Assembly (NCBI GenBank): GCA_016745075.1
Contig: JADGDD010000009.1
Span: 111,796-175,795 of the forward strand
Origin: Planctomycetota bacterium
GTDB taxonomy: Bacteria; Planctomycetota; UBA11346
Length of the DNA: 64,000 bases
Direction of reading: 5' to 3'
Shown: positions 27,209 through 36,599 of the stretch, piece after piece
Layout of the letters: each line of letters starts with the position of its first letter
How positions within the stretch are numbered: position 1 is the first letter of the stretch
Translations under genes and position numbers: made by a program
The notes under the pieces: generated by a model
Databases searched by the model: none
What the model saw: the letters and a program-made list of their open reading frames with translations, nothing else
What the model was told of the DNA's origin: nothing

Positions 27209-29998
27209 TTAACTGACGATATTTACGCGAACGCCTTCTGGCGCAATCACTCGGTCAAAGACTCGTTTACCATTATCATCTAAGTGCCAGCGAACATCAA
27301 CAACCCCGCGCGGATGCGGAACAGCACCTTCTGCCCATGTTATTGCTGGGCTTGCTTGTACACGAATATCAACGGTATCTTTATCAAGAGCATCTGGGTA
27401 CGAAACACCAAGTGCCATGCGGCTGAGGTACCACGTTGGTGAAGCTGACCACGCATGACTTTGACTCACACCACCGCTAATAGCAAAGAACTCTGGGCAA
27501 GTTGGCAGACCTTGGGCCAAACACCACCCCCACCCTTCTCGCATTAAGTTTTCTGCTACGTCTTCAAGACCTGCCTGATAGAGACCATCAAACAAATAGA
27601 AGGCAAATGCTGGACTCACCATAGCACCGTCATCTGGATTATAGCCGTTTACGAACATAGAGCGCAATTCCGTGCGAATATGATCAAGCACCGCAGGCAG
27701 TCGTTCTTTACTGACAATGCCTGCGCGGATAGCAAACAGACTGACATGCACAGACGTGGTTGTATGTTTATGATTATCCGAAAAACATTGTTTTTCATCA
27801 TTCCAGAACACACGTGGAATACTTTCGGTTAAAAGATTACAACGACGTTTATAATCTGATACATCTTCACCAAGGTGCTCACCTAAAGTAATAGCAGCAC
27901 GCATCGCCAACATATACACTATAGTAAATTGGCTGTGCAAACCAGTATTATCCATATACCCTTTTGGCACACGGTTATCTCCATGAAAACCGCCGTATTG
28001 CGAGAAAACACCACGATTGGTATGCCATTCACTATCCAGTAATAGGTCATCATTTTCATCAGCCAGCTCATTAAACCATTCTAGGTTCTTGGTAATTGCT
28101 GGCCAGTATTGTTGAATAAGTTCAGTATCACCAGTATGCTGCCAATAATCACGAAAACCTTCGACCATATTTAATGAAAAATCAGGAATCGTATACACAC
28201 CCCAGTTAGGAAATACGGCGCGGAACTGACGTGTTTCGTCTGGTGATTGCCCGTATAACTGAAAACAACGCGTCATTAACGGCGACTGACCACCAACGGC
28301 CATATCAACAAACATTTGGATAATCGTATCACGGCCATACATACCACGCTCACGGCCAGAACAATCCACGTACGCATCTTCTACATTGGCTTTTAATGTT
28401 TCTGCACCCATCTGCCAAATATTGGTCAGTGCTGCATCACTACAGGCAAAGGTTCCAGTTTGTTCCAGTGGGTAATTAGCATCGCGCAATTGAATATCTT
28501 CAAAGATAACATCAGACTTCGCGCCACGAACTGTTATATTGATGTAACGCATTCCACGTGGGTCTGGTGACAAACATTCTTCTACGTCTTCGCTACATAA
28601 AAAACGGTCTTCGCCATTATATTGGAAAGTGTGGATTAAATGCATATTATCTGAAGAGAGCATTTCCGAGAAACTTACATCTACCTGCGCCCCAGCAACA
28701 CCACGTAAACGCAGATATGGAATAGCCAAATGCATACGACCTAAATCAAAAACAAGAGAAAAACCATTTGGATAACGCTCTTGTGAAAAACAATGACCAA
28801 TAAAATTATCAACGGTACATTGTTCTACCGCAGGCGCATAGACATCATAACAGGCATCACGACATGGCGATTGTGCAGCATTTTCCGCGCGTGCTTCCAC
28901 CCAACCGCCAATACGACTCACATCGGTGGTGCTGGTCCACGGGAATGGGTGAGCAGCACATTGTGCTTCATCATCACTTATTGCAGCAATAGTCGTATGA
29001 CGGAAAAGCACACCTGTATCTGCATTTTTATCCGCAGAAATAATCAGTCCGCTACTTTTCGGAACAACCATATAATAATGAAAAACATCACGATACGCCG
29101 CTACTTTGCCGAACAGCTCATTCCAACCTTCTTTCAGATCCCACTCTTTATTGATGCGTAAAGGCGCGCAGGCATCTGGAGCGCTCTTCGTTTGCTCTAC
29201 GCCATTGAGCCATTCTTCTCCCCAGAAACCAGCAATGCGCACTGTTTGTGCCTTAGGGGAATACACAGATGTATGCCAACAAATAGTCCTACCAAAATCA
29301 GCTTTGTTGTCTTCATAAAAATGAGCAACAGGAGTTTGAAAAGAATAACGTGTTTCATCATCTCGTATTGGCAAAACGTGTAACAAACGGCCTAAACCTA
29401 AGGGAGTCCCCTTCATAAATGGCAGAGAACGTCGCTCAAAATCTCCCCAAGAATCTTGGGCAGTAAGTGGAACCGCTGCTGGCCATTGTTCAGTAAAATC
29501 AACCGTTTTCCATGAGCGTGGTTCTTTCGCTAAATCAACGATTCCCGCTGCATTTAACGAGAAGCTCATTTTCGGCGCATAACTTTGATAGGCTGGTGCC
29601 GCAATACCAGACCAGCATTCTGGAGTAGAGGCTAAATCAATACTGCCAGAGGCCGTTACAATAGAACCCCAGCTGATAAAAGCTGCGCGAACGGGCATAG
29701 CTCGATAGACTTTGCAGCCGAAATGATTCACCAATAAACCAATAACATTTTCACCTTCTTGTAAGTGGGCGCTAATGTCATGTTCATCCACTTGTGGATA
29801 ACATGGATCATTACGGACAGGACCAAATTCGATAAGTTCGCCATTAATAAATAATTGGTAGACACTATCTGCATACAAAAAAAGACGCGCCTCCGTTACG
29901 GGCGCGTCTACTGTGCAAGACATGCGAAATTGACCATAGGTATTGCGGCCAAGTCCATCTTCATTGTACCATAAAAATTGGGCGTTATCTGGTTTCAT
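27209..29998 (-). CDS. Alpha-L-rhamnosidase-like glycoside hydrolase (GH78)
   Basis: 929 residues, no signal peptide, so probably cytoplasmic. The N-terminal half has beta-sandwich domains (residues 20-120 with YADSVYQLFINGE resemble the GH78 N-domain; 430-530 is a second). The catalytic (alpha/alpha)6 barrel starts near residue 540 with DCSGRERGMYGRD, the GH78 signature containing catalytic acids, followed by PDFSLNMVEGFRDYWQHTG and a DNTGLHSQ region. Would release rhamnose from oligosaccharides. No rhamnose catabolism genes are adjacent. Whether the enzyme is active on rhamnosides is inferred from the signature only. Confidence 0.85.
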   Translation of the reverse strand: MKPDNAQFLWYNEDGLGRNTYGQFRMSCTVDAPVTEARLFLYADSVYQLFINGELIEFGPVRNDPCYPQVDEHDISAHLQEGENVIGLLVNHFGCKVYRAMPVRAAFISWGSIVTASGSIDLASTPECWSGIAAPAYQSYAPKMSFSLNAAGIVDLAKEPRSWKTVDFTEQWPAAVPLTAQDSWGDFERRSLPFMKGTPLGLGRLLHVLPIRDDETRYSFQTPVAHFYEDNKADFGRTICWHTSVYSPKAQTVRIAGFWGEEWLNGVEQTKSAPDACAPLRINKEWDLKEGWNELFGKVAAYRDVFHYYMVVPKSSGLIISADKNADTGVLFRHTTIAAISDDEAQCAAHPFPWTSTTDVSRIGGWVEARAENAAQSPCRDACYDVYAPAVEQCTVDNFIGHCFSQERYPNGFSLVFDLGRMHLAIPYLRLRGVAGAQVDVSFSEMLSSDNMHLIHTFQYNGEDRFLCSEDVEECLSPDPRGMRYINITVRGAKSDVIFEDIQLRDANYPLEQTGTFACSDAALTNIWQMGAETLKANVEDAYVDCSGRERGMYGRDTIIQMFVDMAVGGQSPLMTRCFQLYGQSPDETRQFRAVFPNWGVYTIPDFSLNMVEGFRDYWQHTGDTELIQQYWPAITKNLEWFNELADENDDLLLDSEWHTNRGVFSQYGGFHGDNRVPKGYMDNTGLHSQFTIVYMLAMRAAITLGEHLGEDVSDYKRRCNLLTESIPRVFWNDEKQCFSDNHKHTTTSVHVSLFAIRAGIVSKERLPAVLDHIRTELRSMFVNGYNPDDGAMVSPAFAFYLFDGLYQAGLEDVAENLMREGWGWCLAQGLPTCPEFFAISGGVSQSHAWSASPTWYLSRMALGVSYPDALDKDTVDIRVQASPAITWAEGAVPHPRGVVDVRWHLDDNGKRVFDRVIAPEGVRVNIVS

Positions 29999-30073
29999 AT
30001 CTTCTGCTTTCTTACTATATTATTGAAGCAGTCATACATTGAGAACACTAACATCGTTTGGAATGGACGCAGA

Positions 30074-30095
30074 AAGCGGACGTCCTCGTCCGCTT
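30074..30095. repeat. REP-like hairpin between leuD and the rhamnosidase gene
   Basis: Perfect 9-bp arms AAGCGGACG and CGTCCGCTT around a TCCT loop. A related, imperfect hairpin with wobble pairs lies about 90 bases on (30181-30206, cores GCAGACG and CATCCGC). Palindromes of this type resemble repeated extragenic elements of RAYT-bearing genomes, and the first may also end the leuCD transcript. Confidence 0.5.
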
Positions 30096-30208
30096 GTTAC
30101 GCGCACTCATTTACAGCAAACAGTGTCTTTCCTCCGCAATGAATTCTCTTCATAAATAAACATTCATACCGTACTCATAGGCAGACGGGGACATCCGCCC
30201 TCTGGACT

Positions 30209-30814
30209 TTATTTTTGAAAACCGTTCATATACGGCAATTTACCGGCAGTAGCCGCTACTTCATCCGCTGCTTCTACCAACATACCAGTGGCATCCCAGC
30301 TACCAGTAAGAAAACGATTGCGTACACCTTCATGTAAAATGCCTTTTATAACACTTGCACCGTAACTAATTTCTGCTGTTTCAACATTGATAGCCACATC
30401 TAAATTAGGGTCACTTTCAATAGCCGTCTGAATGCCATCAGCTTCTTCTGGGCTCACTTGGATACAGGGAATACCCAGCGCAATGTTATTATTAAAAAAG
30501 ATTTCTGCATAGCTAATACCAACAATGGCTTCTATGCCCCACTTCGCTAAGGATTGCGGTGCATGCTCACGAGAAGAGCCACAACCAAAGTTTGCATTAA
30601 CCAATAAAACATTGGCTCCTGCGTACTCTTCTTTATCAAAAGCGTGGGTTTCACCTTTTTCTTTCAGCTGAGCGCGATCATCGGCAAAAGCATGCTCACC
30701 AAGACCGTCAAAAGTAACACAACGCAAAAAGCGTGCAGGGATAATACGATCGGTATCAATATCATTACCGCGAACAGGAACGGCGCGGCCTTTTATGTGG
30801 GTGACGGCACTCAT
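30209..30814 (-). CDS. leuD: 3-isopropylmalate dehydratase, small subunit
   Basis: 201 residues. Swivel domain of isopropylmalate isomerase in leucine synthesis. Marks: [17 protein letters not shown] near the start, [15 protein letters not shown] (substrate loop) and [18 protein letters not shown]. Its start overlaps the leuC stop by four bases (30811-30814), the usual leuCD arrangement. Confidence 0.96.
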   Translation of the reverse strand: MSAVTHIKGRAVPVRGNDIDTDRIIPARFLRCVTFDGLGEHAFADDRAQLKEKGETHAFDKEEYAGANVLLVNANFGCGSSREHAPQSLAKWGIEAIVGISYAEIFFNNNIALGIPCIQVSPEEADGIQTAIESDPNLDVAINVETAEISYGASVIKGILHEGVRNRFLTGSWDATGMLVEAADEVAATAGKLPYMNGFQK

Positions 30815-32238
30815 GCTGAAGCTCCTTTTTCTACGAGAGGACGAACATCTGTAACAACACCTTCCAGAGCAGCAACTACAACCATAGCAGGGCTCATCAA
30901 CAAAGTACGGCCAGTAGATGAACCTTGGCGACCTTTAAAGTTACGATTAGAGGTACTTGCTGAAACTTGACGACCAACCAATTTATCTGGGTTCATGGCA
31001 AGACACATAGAACACCCTGCTTCACGCCATTCAAAACCATGTTTGACGAAAACTTTATCTAAACCTTCTTCTTCAGCCAATTTCTTGACCTGCTCAGAGC
31101 CTGGAACCACAAAAGCTTTGACTTGTGCTGGAACCGTACCGCCATGCAATTCAGCAATGCGAGCTGCTTCACGCAAATCTGACATGCGACCATTCGTACA
31201 ACTACCAATGAAAGCCACGTCTATGCCTGTACCTGCAATGGCCTGACCAGCTTCAAAGCTCATATACTCATATGCTTCACCGATGAGCGCCGCATCTTCC
31301 GCAGGGAAATCACTGACGGCTGGAATGTTTTCTTCAATACCCAAGCCTTGTGCTGGTGTAATACCCCAGGTGATGGTTGGTTGGATGGTTGAGGCGTCAA
31401 AAGTTACAACGTCATCAAAAACAGCGTCTACGTCTGAGGCAATACTACTCCACCAGGCACAAGCATTATCCCAAGCAGCACCTGTTGGTGCATGCTCACG
31501 GCCTTTCAGGTAATCAAAAGTAACTTGGTCTGGATTGATATAACCACACCGAGCGCCACCTTCAATAGCCATGTTACAGACGGTCATCCGTCCTTCCATG
31601 TCTAAGGCTTCAATTGCCTCACCGGCAAATTCATAAGCATAACCAACACCACCATTTACACCAAGAACACGGATAATGTGTAACACTAAATCTTTGGCGT
31701 ACACACCTGCTTTAAGCGCACCGGTTACTTCAATACGGCGAACTTTTAAACCACCCATAGCAAGGGTTTGCGTTGCCAACACGTCACGCACTTGGCTAGT
31801 GCCAATGCCAAAGGCAATAGCACCAAAAGCACCGTGGGTGGCAGTGTGGCTATCACCACAAGCAACCGTCATACCTGGTTGAGTCAAACCAAGTTCTGGA
31901 GCAACAATGTGAACAACACCTTGCTTACCATCACCAACATTGTGGAGGGTAATGCCATTGCTGGAGGTATTATTTTCGATGGCTACCATCATTTCTTCTG
32001 CCAAACCATCTGCATAGGGACGAGACTGATCTTCTGTTGGCACAATATGGTCAACCGTGGCAACCGTGCGTTGTGGATACAGCACTGTGAGGTTGCGCTC
32101 GCGCAGCATGGCAAAAGCCTGTGGACTGGTAACTTCGTGGATCAAATGCAAGCCAATAAACAACTGGGTTTGGCCTGAAGGCAAGGTCTTGACCGTGTGC
32201 TGGTTCCAGACCTTGTCAAAGAGGGTTCGTTCGCTCAT
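30811..32238 (-). CDS. leuC: 3-isopropylmalate dehydratase, large subunit
   Basis: 475 residues. Aconitase-family catalytic subunit. The [4Fe-4S] cysteines are in IGSCTNGR and in [28 protein letters not shown] is the conserved core. Works with LeuD. The tail [18 protein letters not shown] is typical. No leader peptide or riboswitch was found in the short region before the start. Confidence 0.97.
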   Translation of the reverse strand: MSERTLFDKVWNQHTVKTLPSGQTQLFIGLHLIHEVTSPQAFAMLRERNLTVLYPQRTVATVDHIVPTEDQSRPYADGLAEEMMVAIENNTSSNGITLHNVGDGKQGVVHIVAPELGLTQPGMTVACGDSHTATHGAFGAIAFGIGTSQVRDVLATQTLAMGGLKVRRIEVTGALKAGVYAKDLVLHIIRVLGVNGGVGYAYEFAGEAIEALDMEGRMTVCNMAIEGGARCGYINPDQVTFDYLKGREHAPTGAAWDNACAWWSSIASDVDAVFDDVVTFDASTIQPTITWGITPAQGLGIEENIPAVSDFPAEDAALIGEAYEYMSFEAGQAIAGTGIDVAFIGSCTNGRMSDLREAARIAELHGGTVPAQVKAFVVPGSEQVKKLAEEEGLDKVFVKHGFEWREAGCSMCLAMNPDKLVGRQVSASTSNRNFKGRQGSSTGRTLLMSPAMVVVAALEGVVTDVRPLVEKGASA

Positions 32239-32414
32239 CTTGGCGCCCTTTCATAACAAGTGAAACGCAAGGATGGGCAGCCTACGCTCCGTGCAAGCGG
32301 GTATTGTTTGACACGAGGACAAGAGCATCAGAATGGGAGAACGGAACGAATGGAGAGCCTTTCTTCCTGCCCGCTTACCGAACTGAAATCAGAGAACAGG
32401 GATGCTAAAAAAAG

Positions 32415-33263
32415 ATGGCTAAGCTCGAAATCCTCAACTCAAAACTAAAAGGCCGAGAAATCGGCATGAAAGAGCACCTATCGCTTGGTTCAAGCAAAGG
32501 CTGCACCGTCCGCGTAAAGCATGAAAAAATACGTGATATCCACGCTATTTTCACCACTTCAGACACTGGTGTGGCCGAAGTAGAAGTCGCCGATCGTGAT
32601 GCCCATATCTTTATCAACGGCAAAGACATCATGAAACATCGTCTTAAACATGGCGATAAAATTAAAATTGGCCCCCTCCTACTCCGTTATATAGACCCAA
32701 ATACCGCCAGTGCCGCTGATATTCGCCTTGATGAACTAATGAGCGAATACGAATCTAATCTGGGCAGCACCCTGTACGACTTCTCTAAAGACGACCTCTT
32801 CTACCTCACCTCTAAAAACCCAGAGCTTAAAGAAGCCATCTCATTTACCCTCCCCAGTAAAGACCGCTTCATCGACCAAGCACAAGCGTTCTTATCGCGC
32901 CTAACCAGCCAAGCCAACATGGACGAGATGAAGCACGAAGCCTTCATGACCTGCACCAAAGAGCTCATTCTCAACGCCCATCGCCACGGCCATGAATATG
33001 ATGAAAGCAAAACCATCACTATTCGCTACCGTGACCACGGCGATGCTATTTCCCTACGTATCACAGACGAAGGCACCGGCTTTGATCATGAAACCGCCAT
33101 TGCCGCCGTAAACGATGTCAATGCAACCGATGCTGCACGCGCCCGCTACATGGCCGGTGGTTTTGGCGGCCTTGGCTTCCAAATGATCGTCCGTATGAGT
33201 GACAAACTCGAATACAACGAATCTGGCAGCGAAGTCTTCTTCAAAATCAGCAAACAAATGTAA
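32415..33263 (+). CDS. FHA domain plus GHKL-type ATPase (anti-sigma kinase-like)
   Basis: 282 residues. Residues 1-95 form a forkhead-associated (phosphothreonine-binding) domain (LSLGSSKGCTVRVKHEKIRD, FINGKDIM, HGDKIKIG). Residues about 170-282 match the RsbW/SpoIIAB type HATPase: N-box TKELILNAHRHG, G1 DEGTGFD, G2 GGLGFQM. The histidine phosphoacceptor domain of sensor kinases is absent. So it likely is a serine kinase or phospho-sensing switch in a partner-switching regulator. The fusion of FHA with this ATPase is unusual. Unlinked to a sigma factor in this window. Confidence 0.85.
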   Translation: MAKLEILNSKLKGREIGMKEHLSLGSSKGCTVRVKHEKIRDIHAIFTTSDTGVAEVEVADRDAHIFINGKDIMKHRLKHGDKIKIGPLLLRYIDPNTASAADIRLDELMSEYESNLGSTLYDFSKDDLFYLTSKNPELKEAISFTLPSKDRFIDQAQAFLSRLTSQANMDEMKHEAFMTCTKELILNAHRHGHEYDESKTITIRYRDHGDAISLRITDEGTGFDHETAIAAVNDVNATDAARARYMAGGFGGLGFQMIVRMSDKLEYNESGSEVFFKISKQM

Positions 33264-33376
33264 GCAACAGATAGAGCAAAAATAAGGCAAAAAGCATAGA
33301 AAAAAACGAAACAAAATAACACCCCTTGAAATATCAAAAAAAGCACTAAAAAGAGCACCACCAAAGAAAATCACGT

Positions 33377-33463
33377 GCGGACGTGGCGGAATTGGCAGAC
33401 GCGCTAGGTTTAGGTTCTAGTGAGATAACACTCGTGGAGGTTCAAGTCCTCTCGTCCGTACCA
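33377..33463 (+). tRNA. tRNA-Leu (anticodon TAG)
   Basis: 87 bases including encoded CCA. Acceptor arms GCGGACG and CGTCCGT pair (first pair G-T). The anticodon loop TTTAGGT sits on a CTAGG/TCTAG stem, so the anticodon is TAG (reads CUA). A long variable arm (type II tRNA) and the T arm GAGG-TTCAAGT-CCTC are visible. It is the integration site of the island to the right. Confidence 0.95.
33439..33463. repeat. Attachment core, copy 1 (3' end of tRNA-Leu)
   Basis: 25 bases covering the 3' part of the T arm, the acceptor 3' strand and CCA. The identical 25 bases recur at 33626-33650. This is the expected att core for tRNA integration. Confidence 0.8.
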
Positions 33464-33468
33464 TATAA

Positions 33469-33504
33469 ACGGTCTCAGCAATATTACTGCTGGGACCGTT
33501 TTTT
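33469..33504 (+). terminator. Rho-independent terminator after tRNA-Leu
   Basis: Arms ACGGTCTCAGCA and TGCTGGGACCGT (one T-G pair) around a 7-base loop, then a run of six T. Ends tRNA transcription and lies between the two att copies. Confidence 0.85.
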
Positions 33505-33522
33505 ATTACTCACACCGAACCT

Positions 33523-33614
33523 CCATCCTTATTACGGATGGTTGCCTACGCAAAGCTCCGGCAAGGTCATTACGGCCGAAAGCCATAACATGGCTTTCTA
33601 AACGCTACGCGTTT
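33523..33614. repeat. Three short hairpins between the att copies
   Basis: CCATCC/GGATGG (33523-33541), GAAAGCCAT/ATGGCTTTC (33578-33598) and AAACGC/GCGTTT (33600-33614). No coding frame of note covers them. Could be recombinase or host-factor binding sites, or part of an older element end. Confidence 0.5.
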
Positions 33615-33625
33615 ACCTTATTCCC

Positions 33626-33650
33626 GGTTCAAGTCCTCTCGTCCGTACCA
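33626..33650. repeat. Attachment core, copy 2
   Basis: Exact copy of 33439-33463. Holds the last six sense codons and stop (33629-33631) of the minus-strand serine recombinase. No complete tRNA is attached, so it is an att fragment. Confidence 0.8.
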
Positions 33651-35230
33651 ATTGAGACTAGTGTACCCACCATTGGAGACGACGGTGGGTGCACTGTTTC
33701 TGGGGACAAACCTACGTTATTTACCTGAAATTCGGTAGGTATTGATAAGGTAATATCCAAACTCGCATTACGCTCAATGAACACCTCCTTCACCAGCCCC
33801 AACAAGACCGACCGCTTCTGCTCTGGCGGAAGCATTAACATATTCTGAGCAATGGTTTTCAGCCCCCTCATGATCCGGGGGACATCAGCCTCTTCCACTT
33901 CAAGACTGCGCTCGACCATGGCTAAATCATCAAGCTTCCTCATGACGCCCTCTTTCTGTGACTGCAATGACTCCAACCTAGGACGGGCTGCATCTGCTGC
34001 ACCCCCTCCCTGAACCACTAAATCAAGAATTACTTCAATTTGTTGAGACACGAGGTCCCTCTCTTTCTCTAAATCAGGACGTTGAGCCAACTGAGGAGCA
34101 GATCGCTTACGGTACCCTCGTATATGCTCTGCAAGAAACCGACTTACCCTACCTCCAGACGTAACCTCTTGAACCACTGCCTCGACTGCCGCCTTCTCAT
34201 AAGCCTCGGCAGGAATATTCGGCGCATCACAAAAAATCACACCCTTTTGCATACGACCTGTGCAACGAAAATATGGACGCCGCCCACGCCCCTGATACGT
34301 ACAGTACAAACGTGAATTACATTTCTGACAGTAGGCAATCCCCCTTAATAGCCATACACGCTTCTGTTTCCCCTCTGATCGGTGAACCTTACCGCCATCT
34401 GTATTCAAAGGGTTAAAACGGTTTCTCAAAGTTTCTTGCACCTTATCGAATGTACTTTGTGATACTAGTAGTCCAATATAACGCTCCCGCTTCAACAATG
34501 CCGAAATGCGCTGCTTGCTCCATGCGGCACCCCGCTTCGTTTTCAACCCATGCTCATTAAAATGTTCAATGACATTCATTAGGGAACCACCCTTCAAAAC
34601 AATAGTCCAAGCCTCCTTAACAATGTAAGAGCAGGCTTCATCCTCTACTAATTGCCGTTCCCCCTTTTTGCCAACTGCCTTAAGACCAATAGGACAAGCA
34701 CTGCCCGTATAGCCACCCTTCGATTTTATATGATGGAACGACTCCTTTACCCGCTCACCTATGCGCTCACGTTCCATCTGAGCAACGCTACCCATCACAT
34801 TAAAGATCATCCGACCCATTGCCGTGCCGGTATCAAAATCCTCGGATACGCTTTTAAGTGGGACTCCCCAAAGTGAAAACAACTCTGCCAACTCAATTAA
34901 GTCACTTACACTTCTCGACAAACGATCCAGTTTCATGACTACAACACCAGCAATACGACCTCCCTCAGCATCTTGCATAAGGGTCTGCAAAGCCGGACGC
35001 TTAAGATTCTTCGCACTTATTCCCGCATCACAATACACCTCCGAAACACGATGCTTATTTGCCTGTAAATACTCTCGGCAACGTGCCTGCTGAGCATCCA
35101 AACTGACTCCCTTATCGGCCTGCTCAACAGTAGACACCCTTACATAAATCGCCCAATCTTGCTTCTTCATTGCCATACCTTCAACACCTTCCTTCATTAC
35201 TTTAGTGACTGACCTGAAATAACGAATCAT
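33629..35230 (-). CDS. Large serine recombinase (integrase)
   Basis: 533 residues from an ATG at 35230 that overlaps the upstream stop by four bases; an internal start at MAMKKQ is possible. Catalytic domain: IYVRVSTVEQ with nucleophile S33, then MKLDRLSRSVSDLIEL and the REs motif after MERERIGERV. A recombinase domain and a zinc ribbon (about 310-350, cysteines in YCQKCNS and FRCTG...FCDAP) follow, then a coiled-coil region and a short C-terminal tail. This layout is that of phage/ICE-type large serine integrases, which typically do not use tRNA genes, so its position beside a tRNA end is noteworthy. It probably moves the island that begins here. Confidence 0.9.
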   Translation of the reverse strand: MIRYFRSVTKVMKEGVEGMAMKKQDWAIYVRVSTVEQADKGVSLDAQQARCREYLQANKHRVSEVYCDAGISAKNLKRPALQTLMQDAEGGRIAGVVVMKLDRLSRSVSDLIELAELFSLWGVPLKSVSEDFDTGTAMGRMIFNVMGSVAQMERERIGERVKESFHHIKSKGGYTGSACPIGLKAVGKKGERQLVEDEACSYIVKEAWTIVLKGGSLMNVIEHFNEHGLKTKRGAAWSKQRISALLKRERYIGLLVSQSTFDKVQETLRNRFNPLNTDGGKVHRSEGKQKRVWLLRGIAYCQKCNSRLYCTYQGRGRRPYFRCTGRMQKGVIFCDAPNIPAEAYEKAAVEAVVQEVTSGGRVSRFLAEHIRGYRKRSAPQLAQRPDLEKERDLVSQQIEVILDLVVQGGGAADAARPRLESLQSQKEGVMRKLDDLAMVERSLEVEEADVPRIMRGLKTIAQNMLMLPPEQKRSVLLGLVKEVFIERNASLDITLSIPTEFQVNNVGLSPETVHPPSSPMVGTLVSIGTDERT

Positions 35231-35490
35231 TCAACATTCCGCAAAAGTCCTGACAATTGCTTAATACATACATCGAATAAATGAGTCCCGCTTCTACATG
35301 AGTCAACCTGAACCCGAATCGGCACTGAACTCCGATCAATAAAGGCCTTAGCCTTCGGGAAAGGTTGAGTAGATATTAAATCCTGAACCATATTACCCGC
35401 TATTCGAGCAAGTGGAACAATACTAATACCCGAAGAGGAAAGAAGTAAGGCCTGATCCGTCTCACTTCGTTGTCTCGCTTCACTTTTCAT
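35227..35490 (-). CDS. Small protein coupled to the integrase
   Basis: 87 residues, unknown. Basic and moderately hydrophobic with no clear motif; the ATG at 35490 is used. The stop overlaps the integrase start by four bases, so translation is coupled. Position suggests a recombination directionality factor or an integrase partner, but no such family is recognised. Confidence 0.6.
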   Translation of the reverse strand: MKSEARQRSETDQALLLSSSGISIVPLARIAGNMVQDLISTQPFPKAKAFIDRSSVPIRVQVDSCRSGTHLFDVCIKQLSGLLRNVE

Positions 35491-35595
35491 TTCTCACACT
35501 CTTTAAGCACGGTTAAACACAACGTAAATCTTAAAATTGGAGCGATGGGTTTACATGACAAATGATATTTAAACATACATCAAAACCTTCCCACC

Positions 35596-36183
35596 CTATT
35601 TCACTTGGCGCAATAAATAACTAACAATATTACGAACTCTCACATATGCTTCAGGATGCTTTTCCAGCCAATAATCAAAATAAACATCTAAATTGAAATA
35701 CTCATCGTCATCCTCTTCCTCTTCCTCTTCCTCTTCCTCCGTCAAGTCCAAGTTGTAACCAACTAGGTTTTCTATAACTCCAGACGGAAGATAATCACAA
35801 GGCTTAAATAACCAATCGGTATGAACCGTCTCTAACAACCCATTACGAACTACAGTCCACAGATCTCGACACTGAACCTTTAACAGACGAGCAAAATCCT
35901 CAACTAGCATTCCCCATGCAGGCATCAAATATTGAGGCTCCTCCATATAATTAAACTGACGAAGAAAAGTATCATGACGAGATAACCCAAAAGTCCTCAC
36001 AAAATTCAACGCTTCCTGTGGCTCAATTCTCCCATAAGGAGCCACTGGGCCTTCTAAGTCGCCTTTAATAACGCCCGTTACAATAAGAAGTGAAATTTTA
36101 TCCGGTTCATAACCAGACATCTGTGAAAGCAAATCTATTGACCAATCTTCGTGATTTGAACAATCTATAATAACGTTACTCAT
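35596..36183 (-). CDS. Unknown protein with acidic Glu run
   Basis: 195 residues, unknown. Contains an uninterrupted run of nine Glu (about 150-158) followed by Asp/Glu residues, encoded by a hexanucleotide repeat (TCTTCC on the plus strand, about 35707-35740). The rest has aromatic-rich helices. The start codon shares a base with the preceding stop (TAATG), so it is coupled to the HTH-type gene upstream. Confidence 0.7.
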   Translation of the reverse strand: MSNVIIDCSNHEDWSIDLLSQMSGYEPDKISLLIVTGVIKGDLEGPVAPYGRIEPQEALNFVRTFGLSRHDTFLRQFNYMEEPQYLMPAWGMLVEDFARLLKVQCRDLWTVVRNGLLETVHTDWLFKPCDYLPSGVIENLVGYNLDLTEEEEEEEEEDDDEYFNLDVYFDYWLEKHPEAYVRVRNIVSYLLRQVK

Positions 36184-36599
36184 TATGCGTCTCCTTTAGC
36201 ACATTGTTTAGTGTATTTTTCTACTTTATCTATATCTGAAAAACGAATCCGATACGAAGATGAATTAAGCTGCACAGAAGGAATCGCGCCACAACGGCAT
36301 CCAACAGCAATCAAATTACGATCAACATTATACCGCACTGCAAGCTCGCTTACCGTATAGTAAGGCGACCGTCGAGTGCTCCAAGTTTTATAAAAATCAT
36401 CTCGCTCTTTCGGTGTCCTAAAAGCGCCACGCTCTTTGCAGAATTGACGCGCAACCTTATTGCCAATACGCCATTTCCCACGCTCAGACCTGCGTGAAGC
36501 AGAAAGCTTCCCAGTCACACATAATCGATTAAGGTATGCAACCTTAACTCCCGATTCAAAGCTGAGTTCTGGAATACTCCAGTCGCTCGAATGTTTCAT
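36183..36599 (-). CDS. Two-HTH (excisionase-like) DNA-binding protein
   Basis: 138 residues from the ATG at 36599, preceded by AAGGAT; an open frame continues to 36644. Two winged-helix/MerR-like units are visible: residues about 4-45 (WSIPELSFESGVKVAYLNRL, then TGKL) and about 82-125 (YTVSELAVRYNVDRNLIAVG, then CRCGAI). Each resembles the excisionase/MerR first helix pair. Likely a regulator or excision factor of the island; same operon as the acidic protein and near the integrase. Confidence 0.65.
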   Translation of the reverse strand: MKHSSDWSIPELSFESGVKVAYLNRLCVTGKLSASRRSERGKWRIGNKVARQFCKERGAFRTPKERDDFYKTWSTRRSPYYTVSELAVRYNVDRNLIAVGCRCGAIPSVQLNSSSYRIRFSDIDKVEKYTKQCAKGDA

